Assembly (NCBI GenBank): GCA_012517905.1 | Contig: JAAYUE010000038.1 | Coordinates: 1 to 46,645, forward strand | DNA from: Clostridiales bacterium | GTDB taxonomy: Bacteria; Bacillota; Clostridia; Christensenellales; CAG-138 | Length of the DNA: 46,645 nucleotides | Direction: 5' to 3' | Shown: positions 34,147-40,894 of the stretch, in pieces | Numbering within the stretch: position 1 is the first letter of the stretch | Layout: each line of letters begins with the position of its first letter | Program-made: the position numbers and the translations under genes | Notes under the pieces: generated by a model | The model's input: only the letters and a program-made list of their open reading frames with translations | The model's database searches: none | Told to the model about the DNA's origin: nothing

Positions 34147-34162
34147 CCGGCCGGGAGGCCGG
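34147..34162 (+). promoter_or_regulatory. Hairpin in the hydrogenase operon leader
   Basis: CCGGCC (34147-34152) pairs with GGCCGG (34157-34162) around a GGGA tetraloop. No T run follows, so it is not a terminator. It may stabilise the mRNA or pace translation of HydC, whose Shine-Dalgarno site follows at about 34178. Confidence 0.45.
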
Positions 34163-34189
34163 GTTTGAATCACACCGAGGAGGAAGAAT

Positions 34190-34684
34190 ATGGCTAAGCA
34201 GAAAACTGTCGTTCCCTTTCGCGGAACGCAGGAGCAGGAGAAACAGCTTTTAAAGATCATCGCGGACCACAAGGACGTTCCGGGCGCGTTGATGCCGGTG
34301 CTCCAGCAGGCGCAGGAGCTCTACGGCTATCTGCCCATCGAAGTGCAGACCAAGATCGCCGAAGGGCTCGGCATTTCGATCGAAGAAGTCTATCAGGTCG
34401 TTACGTTTTACGCGCAGTTTTCCCTCAATCCGACGGGCAAACACCGCGTTGCGGTTTGCCTTGGCACCGCGTGCTACGTCAAGGGTTCGCAGAATATCCT
34501 TGAGGAGCTCGAAAAAGAGCTTGGCGTCAAGGCGGGCGGCACCACGCCGGACGGCGTGTTCACGCTGGAAGCGACCCGCTGCCTCGGCTGCTGCGGCCTT
34601 GCTCCGGTCATCGTTGTGGACGACGAAGTCTACGGCCGCCTCGTTCCCGCGGACATCAAGGGAATCCTCGCCAAATATAACTAA
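34190..34684 (+). CDS. hydC: Bifurcating hydrogenase subunit HydC (NuoE-like)
   Basis: This 164-residue protein is thioredoxin-fold [2Fe-2S] subunit E. The cluster ligands are C90 and C95 (CLGTACYVKGS) and C131 and C135 (CLGCCGLAP), after the helical NuoE N-domain (VPGALMPVLQQAQELYGYLP). It transfers electrons within the trimeric NAD- and ferredoxin-dependent [FeFe] hydrogenase HydABC, whose other subunits are encoded at the far end of the operon. GAGGAGGAA is just upstream of the ATG. It is the first gene after the promoter, separated from hydB by seven other genes, unlike compact hydCBA operons. Confidence 0.93.
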   Translation: MAKQKTVVPFRGTQEQEKQLLKIIADHKDVPGALMPVLQQAQELYGYLPIEVQTKIAEGLGISIEEVYQVVTFYAQFSLNPTGKHRVAVCLGTACYVKGSQNILEELEKELGVKAGGTTPDGVFTLEATRCLGCCGLAPVIVVDDEVYGRLVPADIKGILAKYN

Positions 34685-34767
34685 GCGCCGCTGAACTGCC
34701 GCATCCGCCCCGCGCAGGGCGGAACAACACACGCCCGACCGGAACAGGACGAAGGGACGGATTCGTA

Positions 34768-35118
34768 ATGAAGATTCGCGAAATCGCATCGCTGCTCGGC
34801 GCCGATGTGCTCTGCGGGGAGCAGATGCTCGACGACGAGGTGCAGAGCGCCTGCGGAAGCGACATGATGAGCGACGTGCTCGCCTTTGTCAAAGATCAGG
34901 GCGTGCTCGTCACCGGCCTTGTCAACCCGCAGGTGATCCGGACCGCCATGATGATGGACATGCGCTGCGTCGTGTTTGTCCGCAGCAAGCGCCCGACACC
35001 GGAGATGGTGGATCTGGCACAGGAGCACAACATCGCCGTGCTGGCAAGCACATCCCGCATGTATGAAGCCTGCGGCAAACTCTACGCGGGCGGTCTGGGC
35101 AACGGGGTCTGCCGGTAA
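34768..35118 (+). CDS. DRTGG-domain protein, copy 1
   Basis: The 116-residue protein consists of one DRTGG-like domain (KIREIASLLGADVLCGEQML, then DMMSDVLAFVKDQGVLVTGL and MRCVVFVRSKRPTPEMVDLAQEHNIAVLAS). DRTGG domains occur in CBS-containing phosphatases and Pta-like proteins and are of unknown ligand. It is homologous to the 108-residue protein at 36976. The last base of its stop codon is the first base of the next gene's start (TAATG), so it is coupled to the ATPase gene. Probable role: a sensory or binding subunit in the hydrogenase-linked signalling set. Confidence 0.82.
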   Translation: MKIREIASLLGADVLCGEQMLDDEVQSACGSDMMSDVLAFVKDQGVLVTGLVNPQVIRTAMMMDMRCVVFVRSKRPTPEMVDLAQEHNIAVLASTSRMYEACGKLYAGGLGNGVCR

Positions 35119-35555
35119 TGGCGGAAACGCTGAAGTTTCACTACGACGTCGACGGCGATAACTTTACCTCCGCCGGCGCCGCGTCCGTAGAGGTCAAGCG
35201 AAAGCTTCGGCAGCTCGGCCTCGACGCGGAGACGATCCGCAGGGTTTCCATCGCGATGTACGAAGGCGAGATCAACATGGTCGTACACGCGCGCGGCGGC
35301 AGTGCGGACGTATACGTGGACAAGGACGGCATCACCATCATCCTTGCGGACCGGGGCCCGGGCATACCGGATATCGACCTGGCCATGCAGGAAGGCTATT
35401 CCACCGCGCCGGACAACATCCGCGCGCTGGGATTCGGGGCGGGCATGGGCCTGCCGAACATGAAACGCTACACGGACGAGATGAAGATCGACACCGTGCT
35501 GGGTCAGGGAACGACGGTGACGATGAAGGTATTCATCCATCCGGCGAACGTGTAG
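35118..35555 (+). CDS. GHKL-type ATPase, RsbT/anti-sigma kinase-like
   Basis: The 145-residue HATPase domain protein has the N-box VSIAMYEGEINMVVHARGG (with E and N binding Mg-ATP), G1 LADRGPGIPDID and G2 GFGAGMGLPNMKRYTD. It lacks a dimerisation/His phosphotransfer domain, so it resembles anti-sigma serine kinases (RsbT/RsbW/SpoIIAB) rather than a classical sensor histidine kinase. Overlaps the DRTGG gene stop. The partner substrate is not identified; candidates are the DRTGG proteins encoded beside it. Location in the hydrogenase operon suggests redox-dependent kinase activity. Confidence 0.87.
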   Translation: MAETLKFHYDVDGDNFTSAGAASVEVKRKLRQLGLDAETIRRVSIAMYEGEINMVVHARGGSADVYVDKDGITIILADRGPGIPDIDLAMQEGYSTAPDNIRALGFGAGMGLPNMKRYTDEMKIDTVLGQGTTVTMKVFIHPANV

Positions 35556-35677
35556 AGCAACGCACCGATCTTTGCCGATATTGACAGGCGCGCGAACCGA
35601 ATCTGCGGCGCGCCGGAAAAATACGACGGGCATCCCGCGGCAGCGGCGCCGCAACAGGAAGGCCGGCGGAAAGGCGA

Positions 35678-36979
35678 ATGACACCGCGCATGAAGCAATA
35701 TCAACACTCGGTTTCTCTCGACATTGAAAAATGCAAGGGCTGCACCAATTGTCTGAAACGCTGCCCGACCGAAGCCATCCGCATCCGCGACGGCCACGCC
35801 GTGATCAATTCGGACGTCTGCATCGACTGCGGCGAGTGCATCCGGCGCTGCCCCTACCAGGCGAAGAAGGCGAACTTCGACCGCTTTGAGGACATCAGCC
35901 CGAAGAAATACAGCATCGCTCTGCCCGCGCCGTCGTTTTACGGTCAGTTTGTGGATCTCGACGACGTGGACTATGTGCTCCAGGGGCTCCTGGACATCGG
36001 CTTTGACGATGTATTCGAGGTGGCGCGCGCGGCGGAGATCGTAACCGAGTACACGCGCCGCTATATGAACCGGGAAAACATCAGCTATCCCGTCATCAAC
36101 TCCGCCTGCCCCGTGGTCGTCCGCCTCATCACGCTGCGCTTCCCCTACCTTTGCGACCACGTGATCCCCATGATGCCGCCCATCGAGCTGGCGGGGAAAC
36201 TGGCCCGCGAGGAAGCACTGCAAAAGCATCCCGAGCTCAAGCCGGAGGATATCGCGGTGGTGTTCATCTCCCCGTGCCCGGCAAAGGCGAGCTATGTCAA
36301 AAACGGTTTTCTGGGCGAGAAGAGCCATGTCGATTACGTCGTTTCGATGAGCGACATCTACTTCAAGCTCATCGGCGTGATGAAGAAAAACGTGGCGCCC
36401 AAGGCGGCGAGCCAGAGCGGCATGATCGGCATGAGCTGGGCGAGCACCGGCGGCGAGGCAAGCGCGCTGTTTAACGACAAGTACCTGGCGGCGGACGGCA
36501 TTGAAAACGTCATCCGCGTGCTGGACCAGATCGAGACCGGACACTTCCCGATGCTGCAGTTCGTCGAGCTCAACGCCTGTCCCGGCGGGTGCGTCGGCGG
36601 GGTCGCGACGGTGGAAAATCCCTACATCGCGCGGGTGCGGCTGCAGGCGCTGCGGCGGTATTTGCCGGTATCGCAGAATCGATTGGACAAGGACGATATC
36701 GAGGGCTATCCGGAAGATTTGCTCTTCCCGAAAGACCTGGAATATCGACCGGTCGGCAAGTTTGACGAAGATTTGGGTACGGCCATGCAGAAGATGAGCG
36801 AGATCGAAACCCTCGCCGCCTCCCTGCCTGCGCTGGACTGCGGTTCCTGCGGCGCGCCGACCTGCCGCGCGTTTGCCGAGGACGTCGTGCTCGGCGGGCG
36901 CAGCGTGGACGAGTGCATCGTCTACATGCGCGAGCGGATACAGGAACTCGCCAAATGTCCCGAGGAGGAGAAGAAATGA
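35678..36979 (+). CDS. [FeFe]-hydrogenase-like protein, putative sensory (group D type)
   Basis: The 433-residue protein has two N-terminal [4Fe-4S] ferredoxin motifs (C19, 22, 25, 29; C48, 51, 54, 58). A hydrogenase H-cluster domain follows, with Cys 144 (NSACP), Cys 200 (SPCPAK) and Cys 301/305 (ELNACPGGC). The C-terminus has a further four-cysteine cluster (C388, 391, 396, 413; DCGSCGAPTCRAFAED). The position before Cys 144, normally the proton-relay cysteine, is Ala 143. This domain order matches group D putative sensory hydrogenases such as the one from Thermoanaerobacter mathranii. No PAS domain is present. It overlaps the next gene by ATGA. The start (35678 or Met 35690) is uncertain. 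Confidence 0.88.
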   Translation: MTPRMKQYQHSVSLDIEKCKGCTNCLKRCPTEAIRIRDGHAVINSDVCIDCGECIRRCPYQAKKANFDRFEDISPKKYSIALPAPSFYGQFVDLDDVDYVLQGLLDIGFDDVFEVARAAEIVTEYTRRYMNRENISYPVINSACPVVVRLITLRFPYLCDHVIPMMPPIELAGKLAREEALQKHPELKPEDIAVVFISPCPAKASYVKNGFLGEKSHVDYVVSMSDIYFKLIGVMKKNVAPKAASQSGMIGMSWASTGGEASALFNDKYLAADGIENVIRVLDQIETGHFPMLQFVELNACPGGCVGGVATVENPYIARVRLQALRRYLPVSQNRLDKDDIEGYPEDLLFPKDLEYRPVGKFDEDLGTAMQKMSEIETLAASLPALDCGSCGAPTCRAFAEDVVLGGRSVDECIVYMRERIQELAKCPEEEKK

Positions 36980-37302
36980 CGGTCCGCGGCCTCAAAGAAG
37001 CGCTTGACCTGTCCGCGTTCGCGTTGCCGGAAGGCGACAGAGACGTGCGCGGCGGATATGCGGGCGATCTTCTGAGCTGGGTCATGGGACGCGCGCGGGA
37101 AGGCGACGCGTGGCTCACCATCATGAGCAACGCAAATATCGTCGCCGTCGCGACGCTTGCGGACGTCAGCTGCATTCTCCTCTGCGAAGGGGTTGAGCCC
37201 GACAAGGGCGTTGCGGGCCTCGCCGCCGAAAAAGGCATCAACCTGCTCGGCAGCGGACGCTCCGTATTCGAGCTCTCCGCGCTGGTGAAAGAATTGCTAT
37301 GA
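36976..37302 (+). CDS. DRTGG-domain protein, copy 2
   Basis: The 108-residue DRTGG-like protein (GDLLSWVMGRAREGDAWLTI, then NIVAVATLADVSCILLCEG and GINLLGSGRSVFELSALVKELL) is paralogous to copy 1 at 34768, although identity is low. The ATG at 36976 overlaps the stop of the hydrogenase-like gene; GGAGGAG is a strong Shine-Dalgarno site. Its stop overlaps the PHP gene start by ATGA. A DRTGG protein flanking each side of the sensory hydrogenase suggests that it binds or relays a signal from it; no ligand is known. Confidence 0.8.
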   Translation: MTVRGLKEALDLSAFALPEGDRDVRGGYAGDLLSWVMGRAREGDAWLTIMSNANIVAVATLADVSCILLCEGVEPDKGVAGLAAEKGINLLGSGRSVFELSALVKELL

Positions 37303-38054
37303 GCGCGTTTCGCTGCGATCTGCACATCCACTCCTGCCTCTCGCCCTGCGGGGACGAGGACATGACGCCGGGGTCGATCGCCGGAATCGCCAAGCTCAAC
37401 GGCCTCGACATCGCCGCGCTGACCGACCACAACGCCTGCGGCAACTGCCGATCGTTCTTCGCCGCCTGCGAGCACTACGGCGTCATTCCCGTGGCGGGCA
37501 TGGAGCTGACCACGAGCGAGGATGTGCATCTGCTCTGCCTGTTTCGAACGCTGACGGACGCGGAAGCGTTCGCCGCGGCGGTGGCGCAGAAGCGGGTGCG
37601 GATCAAAAATCGCCCGGAGATCTTCGGCAGGCAGCTGCTGATGGGGCCGGACGACGAGCCGGCCGGCGAGGAAGAGGACCTTCTGGTCAACGCGACGAGC
37701 CTCTCTCTTGAGGAAGCGGCCTGTCTTGCCCGGGAACATGGCGGCGCGGCGGTCCCCGCGCACATCGACCGCGAGGCGAACGGACTGATCGCCATGCTCG
37801 GCGGCATGCCGGAGCGGCCGGATTTTCCAACCGTGGAGGTTCGTAACGAGCGCCGGATTTCCGAACTCGAACGCGAACACCCGAGCCTGAAGGGCAAGCG
37901 CAAAATCGTCTCCTCGGATGCGCACCGCCTCTGGGAGATTCTGGACCCCGGATGGCGGATCGAACTGCCCTGCGCGGCGGAAGCGGATGCGCAGACGGTG
38001 CGGCATGCGTTGATCGACTATCTCAACGGAACGCCGGACGGAGGGCGCGCATGA
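37299..38054 (+). CDS. PHP-domain phosphoesterase
   Basis: The 251-residue PHP protein has the metal motifs CDLHIHSCLSPCG (motif I), ALTDHNACGN (motif II), VPVAGMELT-type sequence at 54-64 (motif III), PAHIDREANG and VSSDAHRL. All look intact, so a trinuclear metal phosphoesterase activity is plausible; relatives hydrolyse phosphorylated nucleotides, histidinol phosphate or nucleic acid ends. It overlaps both neighbours by four bases, locking it to the signalling genes. Its likely job here is to remove a phosphate in the module, which is inference. Confidence 0.85.
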   Translation: MSAFRCDLHIHSCLSPCGDEDMTPGSIAGIAKLNGLDIAALTDHNACGNCRSFFAACEHYGVIPVAGMELTTSEDVHLLCLFRTLTDAEAFAAAVAQKRVRIKNRPEIFGRQLLMGPDDEPAGEEEDLLVNATSLSLEEAACLAREHGGAAVPAHIDREANGLIAMLGGMPERPDFPTVEVRNERRISELEREHPSLKGKRKIVSSDAHRLWEILDPGWRIELPCAAEADAQTVRHALIDYLNGTPDGGRA

Positions 38055-38593
38055 AGGAGCTTTCGCTCAACATTCTCGACATTGCGCAGAATTCGATCAA
38101 GGCGGACGCGCAGCATTTGACCATCGCGCTCGTGCGCCGCGGAAGCTGGCTGACGGTCACCATCTCGGACGACGGCTCGGGCATGAGCCCGGAATTCGCC
38201 GCGGAGGCGGCAAACCCCTTTACCACGACGCGCACGACCCGAACGGTCGGCATGGGGCTGCCGCTCTTCAAGCTGGCGGCGGAGCAGACGGGCGGAACGT
38301 TTTCCATCGAGTCCCGTCGGGCGTCGAGAGATGGGGATGCGCACGGCACGACCATTACGGCTTCGTTCGACACAGGCCACGTGGACTGCGAGCCGCTCGG
38401 GGACATCGCCTCCACCGTCGTAACGCTGATCCAGGGCAACCCGGAGCTCTCGCTTACCTATTTATATTCGACCGAGCAGGGCGAAACGCGCCTGAGCACG
38501 GACGAGATGCGCGAGATCCTCGGAGACGGCGTATCGCTGGATCACCCGGAGGTGCTCGCCTGGGCAAGGGAGTTTCTCGAAGGGGAAGCATAA
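38051..38593 (+). CDS. GHKL-type ATPase, sensor kinase-like
   Basis: The 180-residue HATPase protein has N-box LNILDIAQNSIKADAQ, G1 ISDDGSGM and a G2 region TTRTTRTVGMGLPLFKLAAEQTGG. The FTTTRTTR segment resembles the F-box of histidine kinases. There is a C-terminal extension (about 125-180; acidic, EMREILGDGVSLDHPEV) unlike RsbT. No DHp His-box is visible. The ATG overlaps the PHP stop. It is different from the smaller ATPase at 35118, so two kinases may act on different partners. Confidence 0.85.
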   Translation: MKELSLNILDIAQNSIKADAQHLTIALVRRGSWLTVTISDDGSGMSPEFAAEAANPFTTTRTTRTVGMGLPLFKLAAEQTGGTFSIESRRASRDGDAHGTTITASFDTGHVDCEPLGDIASTVVTLIQGNPELSLTYLYSTEQGETRLSTDEMREILGDGVSLDHPEVLAWAREFLEGEA

Positions 38594-38706
38594 ACCCGGT
38601 CAGGGATAAGCAGAATTGCTTTCTGAAATAAACGGGCTGTCGCCTTTCGGCGGGGGCCGAAATGCAGAACAGTTGAATCATTTTCAGTGAGGAAGGAACA
38701 AACAAC

Positions 38707-39072
38707 ATGAAATCATTGCAGGAACTGGCGGAGATCCGCGAGAAGATGAAGGGGAAGGTCGCGCTGCGCGAAGGGCAGAACGGCATCCGCGTCGTCGTCG
38801 GCATGGCAACCTGCGGCATCGCCGCGGGCGCGCGCCCGGTGCTGAACACACTTGTGGAAGAAGTGGAAAAGCAGGGGCTGAGCGAGAAGGCAACCGTCTC
38901 CCAGACGGGCTGTATCGGCATTTGCCGGCTGGAACCCATCGTCGAGGTCTTTGAACCGGGCAAGGAAAAGGTCACCTATGTCAAGATGACCCCCGAAAAG
39001 GCCAAGCAGGTGGTCAGTGAGCACATCAAGGGCGGCAGGCCCGTTTACGAATATACGATCGGCGAGAAATAA
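38707..39072 (+). CDS. Thioredoxin-like (2Fe-2S) ferredoxin domain protein
   Basis: The 121-residue protein has the fold of NuoE-type [2Fe-2S] ferredoxins, with ligand-like cysteines C36 (GMATCGIAAGAR), C69 and C73 (TGCIGICRLEP). The usual second cysteine of the first pair is absent, so only three cluster ligands come from cysteine. Known homologues encoded in clostridial hydrogenase clusters share this GxATCGIAAGAR form. It presumably passes electrons to HydB. AAGGAAGGAAC precedes the ATG. A 113-base gap separates it from the upstream ATPase gene. Confidence 0.85.
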   Translation: MKSLQELAEIREKMKGKVALREGQNGIRVVVGMATCGIAAGARPVLNTLVEEVEKQGLSEKATVSQTGCIGICRLEPIVEVFEPGKEKVTYVKMTPEKAKQVVSEHIKGGRPVYEYTIGEK

Positions 39073-39088
39073 GCGGGAGGAGAAACCT

Positions 39089-40882
39089 ATGATTCGTTCA
39101 CACGTACTAATCTGCGGCGGCACAGGCTGCACGTCCAGCGGCAGCCCGGCCATTCGCGAGCACCTCGAAAATGAGCTCAAGAAACAGGGGCTCGATGAGG
39201 AGATCAAGGTTGTCCAGACCGGATGTTTCGGCCTCTGCGCGCTTGGCCCCATCATGATCGTTTACCCCGAGGGCACGTTCTACAGCAGCGTGACGGAAGA
39301 GGACGTGACGGAGATCGTCAGCGAGCATCTGCTCAAGGGCCGTCCCGTCGAGCGCCTCGTTTACAACCCCAAGTCCGAAGAAGCGCCCCACGGCGTGACC
39401 TCGCTGTCCGAGACGCCGTTTTATAAAAGCCAGATGCGAATCGCGCTGCGCAACTGCGGCGTGATCAATCCCGAAGAGATCGACGAATACATCGCGCTCG
39501 ACGGCTATGTCGCGTTGGGCAAGGTGCTCACCGAGATGACCCCGCAGGAAGTCATCGACCTCGTCAAGGCCAGCGGCCTGCGCGGCCGCGGCGGCGCGGG
39601 CTTCCCGACCGGCACGAAATGGCAGTTTGCCGCCAATAACGAGGCGGACGAGAAGTTTGTGGTTTGCAACGCGGACGAGGGCGACCCCGGCGCGTTCATG
39701 GACCGCTCCGTCTTGGAGGGCGACCCGCACGCGGTGCTCGAGGCGATGGCCATCGCCGGTTATGCCATCGGCGGTACGCACGGCTACATCTATGTCCGCG
39801 CGGAATATCCCATCGCGGTCAAGCGCCTCAAGATCGCAATCGACCAGGCGCGCGAATACGGCCTGCTCGGTAAGAACATCTTCGGCACGAAGTTCGATTT
39901 TGATATCGACATCCGTCTCGGCGCGGGCGCGTTTGTCTGCGGCGAAGAGACGGCGCTGCTGACCAGCATCGAAGGCTTCCGCGGTGAGCCGCGCAACAAG
40001 CCGCCGTTCCCGGCGGTCAAGGGCCTCTTTGCCAAGCCCACGATCATCAACAACGTTGAAACGCTCGCCAACATTCCGCAGATCATCGTCAAAGGACCCG
40101 AGTGGTTCGCCTCGATGGGTACGGACTGCTCGAAGGGCACGAAGGTTTTCGCCCTCGGCGGAAAGATCAACAACACCGGCCTCGTCGAAATCCCGATGGG
40201 CACGACGCTGCGCCAGATCCTCTTCGAAATCGGCGGCGGCATCCCGAACGGTAAAAAGTTCAAGGCCGCGCAGACCGGCGGTCCTTCGGGCGGCTGCATT
40301 CCGGAGGAACACCTCGACACGCCGATCGACTATGAAAACCTCAAGGCGATCGGCTCCATGATGGGCAGCGGCGGCCTCATCGTCATGGACGAAGACAACT
40401 GCATGGTGGACGTCGCCCGCTTCTTCCTCGAGTTCACGGTGGACGAGAGCTGCGGCAAGTGCACCCCCTGCCGCATCGGCACGCGGCGCCTTCTGGAGAT
40501 GCTCAACAAGATCACCGAAGGCAACGGCACGCTCGAAGATCTCGACAAGATGGAAGAGCTCTGCCACTATATCACCAACAACGCGCTCTGCGGTCTCGGC
40601 CAGACCGCGCCGAACCCCGTGCTTTCCACGCTGAAGTATTTCCGCAAGGAATATGAAGCGCATGTTGTGGACAAGCGCTGCCCGGCGGGCGTGTGTAAGA
40701 AGCTGCTGCATTATGTGATCGACCCGAATAAGTGCACGGGCTGCACGCTCTGCGCGCGCAGATGCCCCGTCAGCTGCATCGCCGGCAAGGTGAAGGAGCC
40801 GCACGTCATCGATCAGAGCAAGTGCATCAAGTGCGGCGCCTGCATGGAAAACTGCAAGTTCGGCGCCATTTCCAAGAAGTAA
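39089..40882 (+). CDS. hydB: Bifurcating hydrogenase subunit HydB (NuoF-like)
   Basis: The 597-residue protein has a thioredoxin-like [2Fe-2S] N-domain (C9, C14, C46, C50). It also has the FMN/NADH site SGLRGRGGAGFPTGTKW, NADEGDPGAFMDRS, the SLBB region, the [4Fe-4S] motif ESCGKCTPCRIG, and two C-terminal ferredoxin motifs (NKCTGCTLCARRCPVSC and KCIKCGACMENCKFGA). This is the complete HydB architecture of the electron-bifurcating trimer, where FMN is thought to be the bifurcating or hub cofactor. GGAGG precedes the ATG at 39089. It lies 12 bases before hydA. Confidence 0.96.
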   Translation: MIRSHVLICGGTGCTSSGSPAIREHLENELKKQGLDEEIKVVQTGCFGLCALGPIMIVYPEGTFYSSVTEEDVTEIVSEHLLKGRPVERLVYNPKSEEAPHGVTSLSETPFYKSQMRIALRNCGVINPEEIDEYIALDGYVALGKVLTEMTPQEVIDLVKASGLRGRGGAGFPTGTKWQFAANNEADEKFVVCNADEGDPGAFMDRSVLEGDPHAVLEAMAIAGYAIGGTHGYIYVRAEYPIAVKRLKIAIDQAREYGLLGKNIFGTKFDFDIDIRLGAGAFVCGEETALLTSIEGFRGEPRNKPPFPAVKGLFAKPTIINNVETLANIPQIIVKGPEWFASMGTDCSKGTKVFALGGKINNTGLVEIPMGTTLRQILFEIGGGIPNGKKFKAAQTGGPSGGCIPEEHLDTPIDYENLKAIGSMMGSGGLIVMDEDNCMVDVARFFLEFTVDESCGKCTPCRIGTRRLLEMLNKITEGNGTLEDLDKMEELCHYITNNALCGLGQTAPNPVLSTLKYFRKEYEAHVVDKRCPAGVCKKLLHYVIDPNKCTGCTLCARRCPVSCIAGKVKEPHVIDQSKCIKCGACMENCKFGAISKK

Positions 40883-40894
40883 GGAGGCAGGAAC

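Noticed and set aside
34036-34189. Rex-type operator before the hydrogenase operon
   Set aside because: Looked for paired TTGT/ACAA half-sites; only an AAATAT/ATATTT repeat with a 10-base gap was seen, which does not match.
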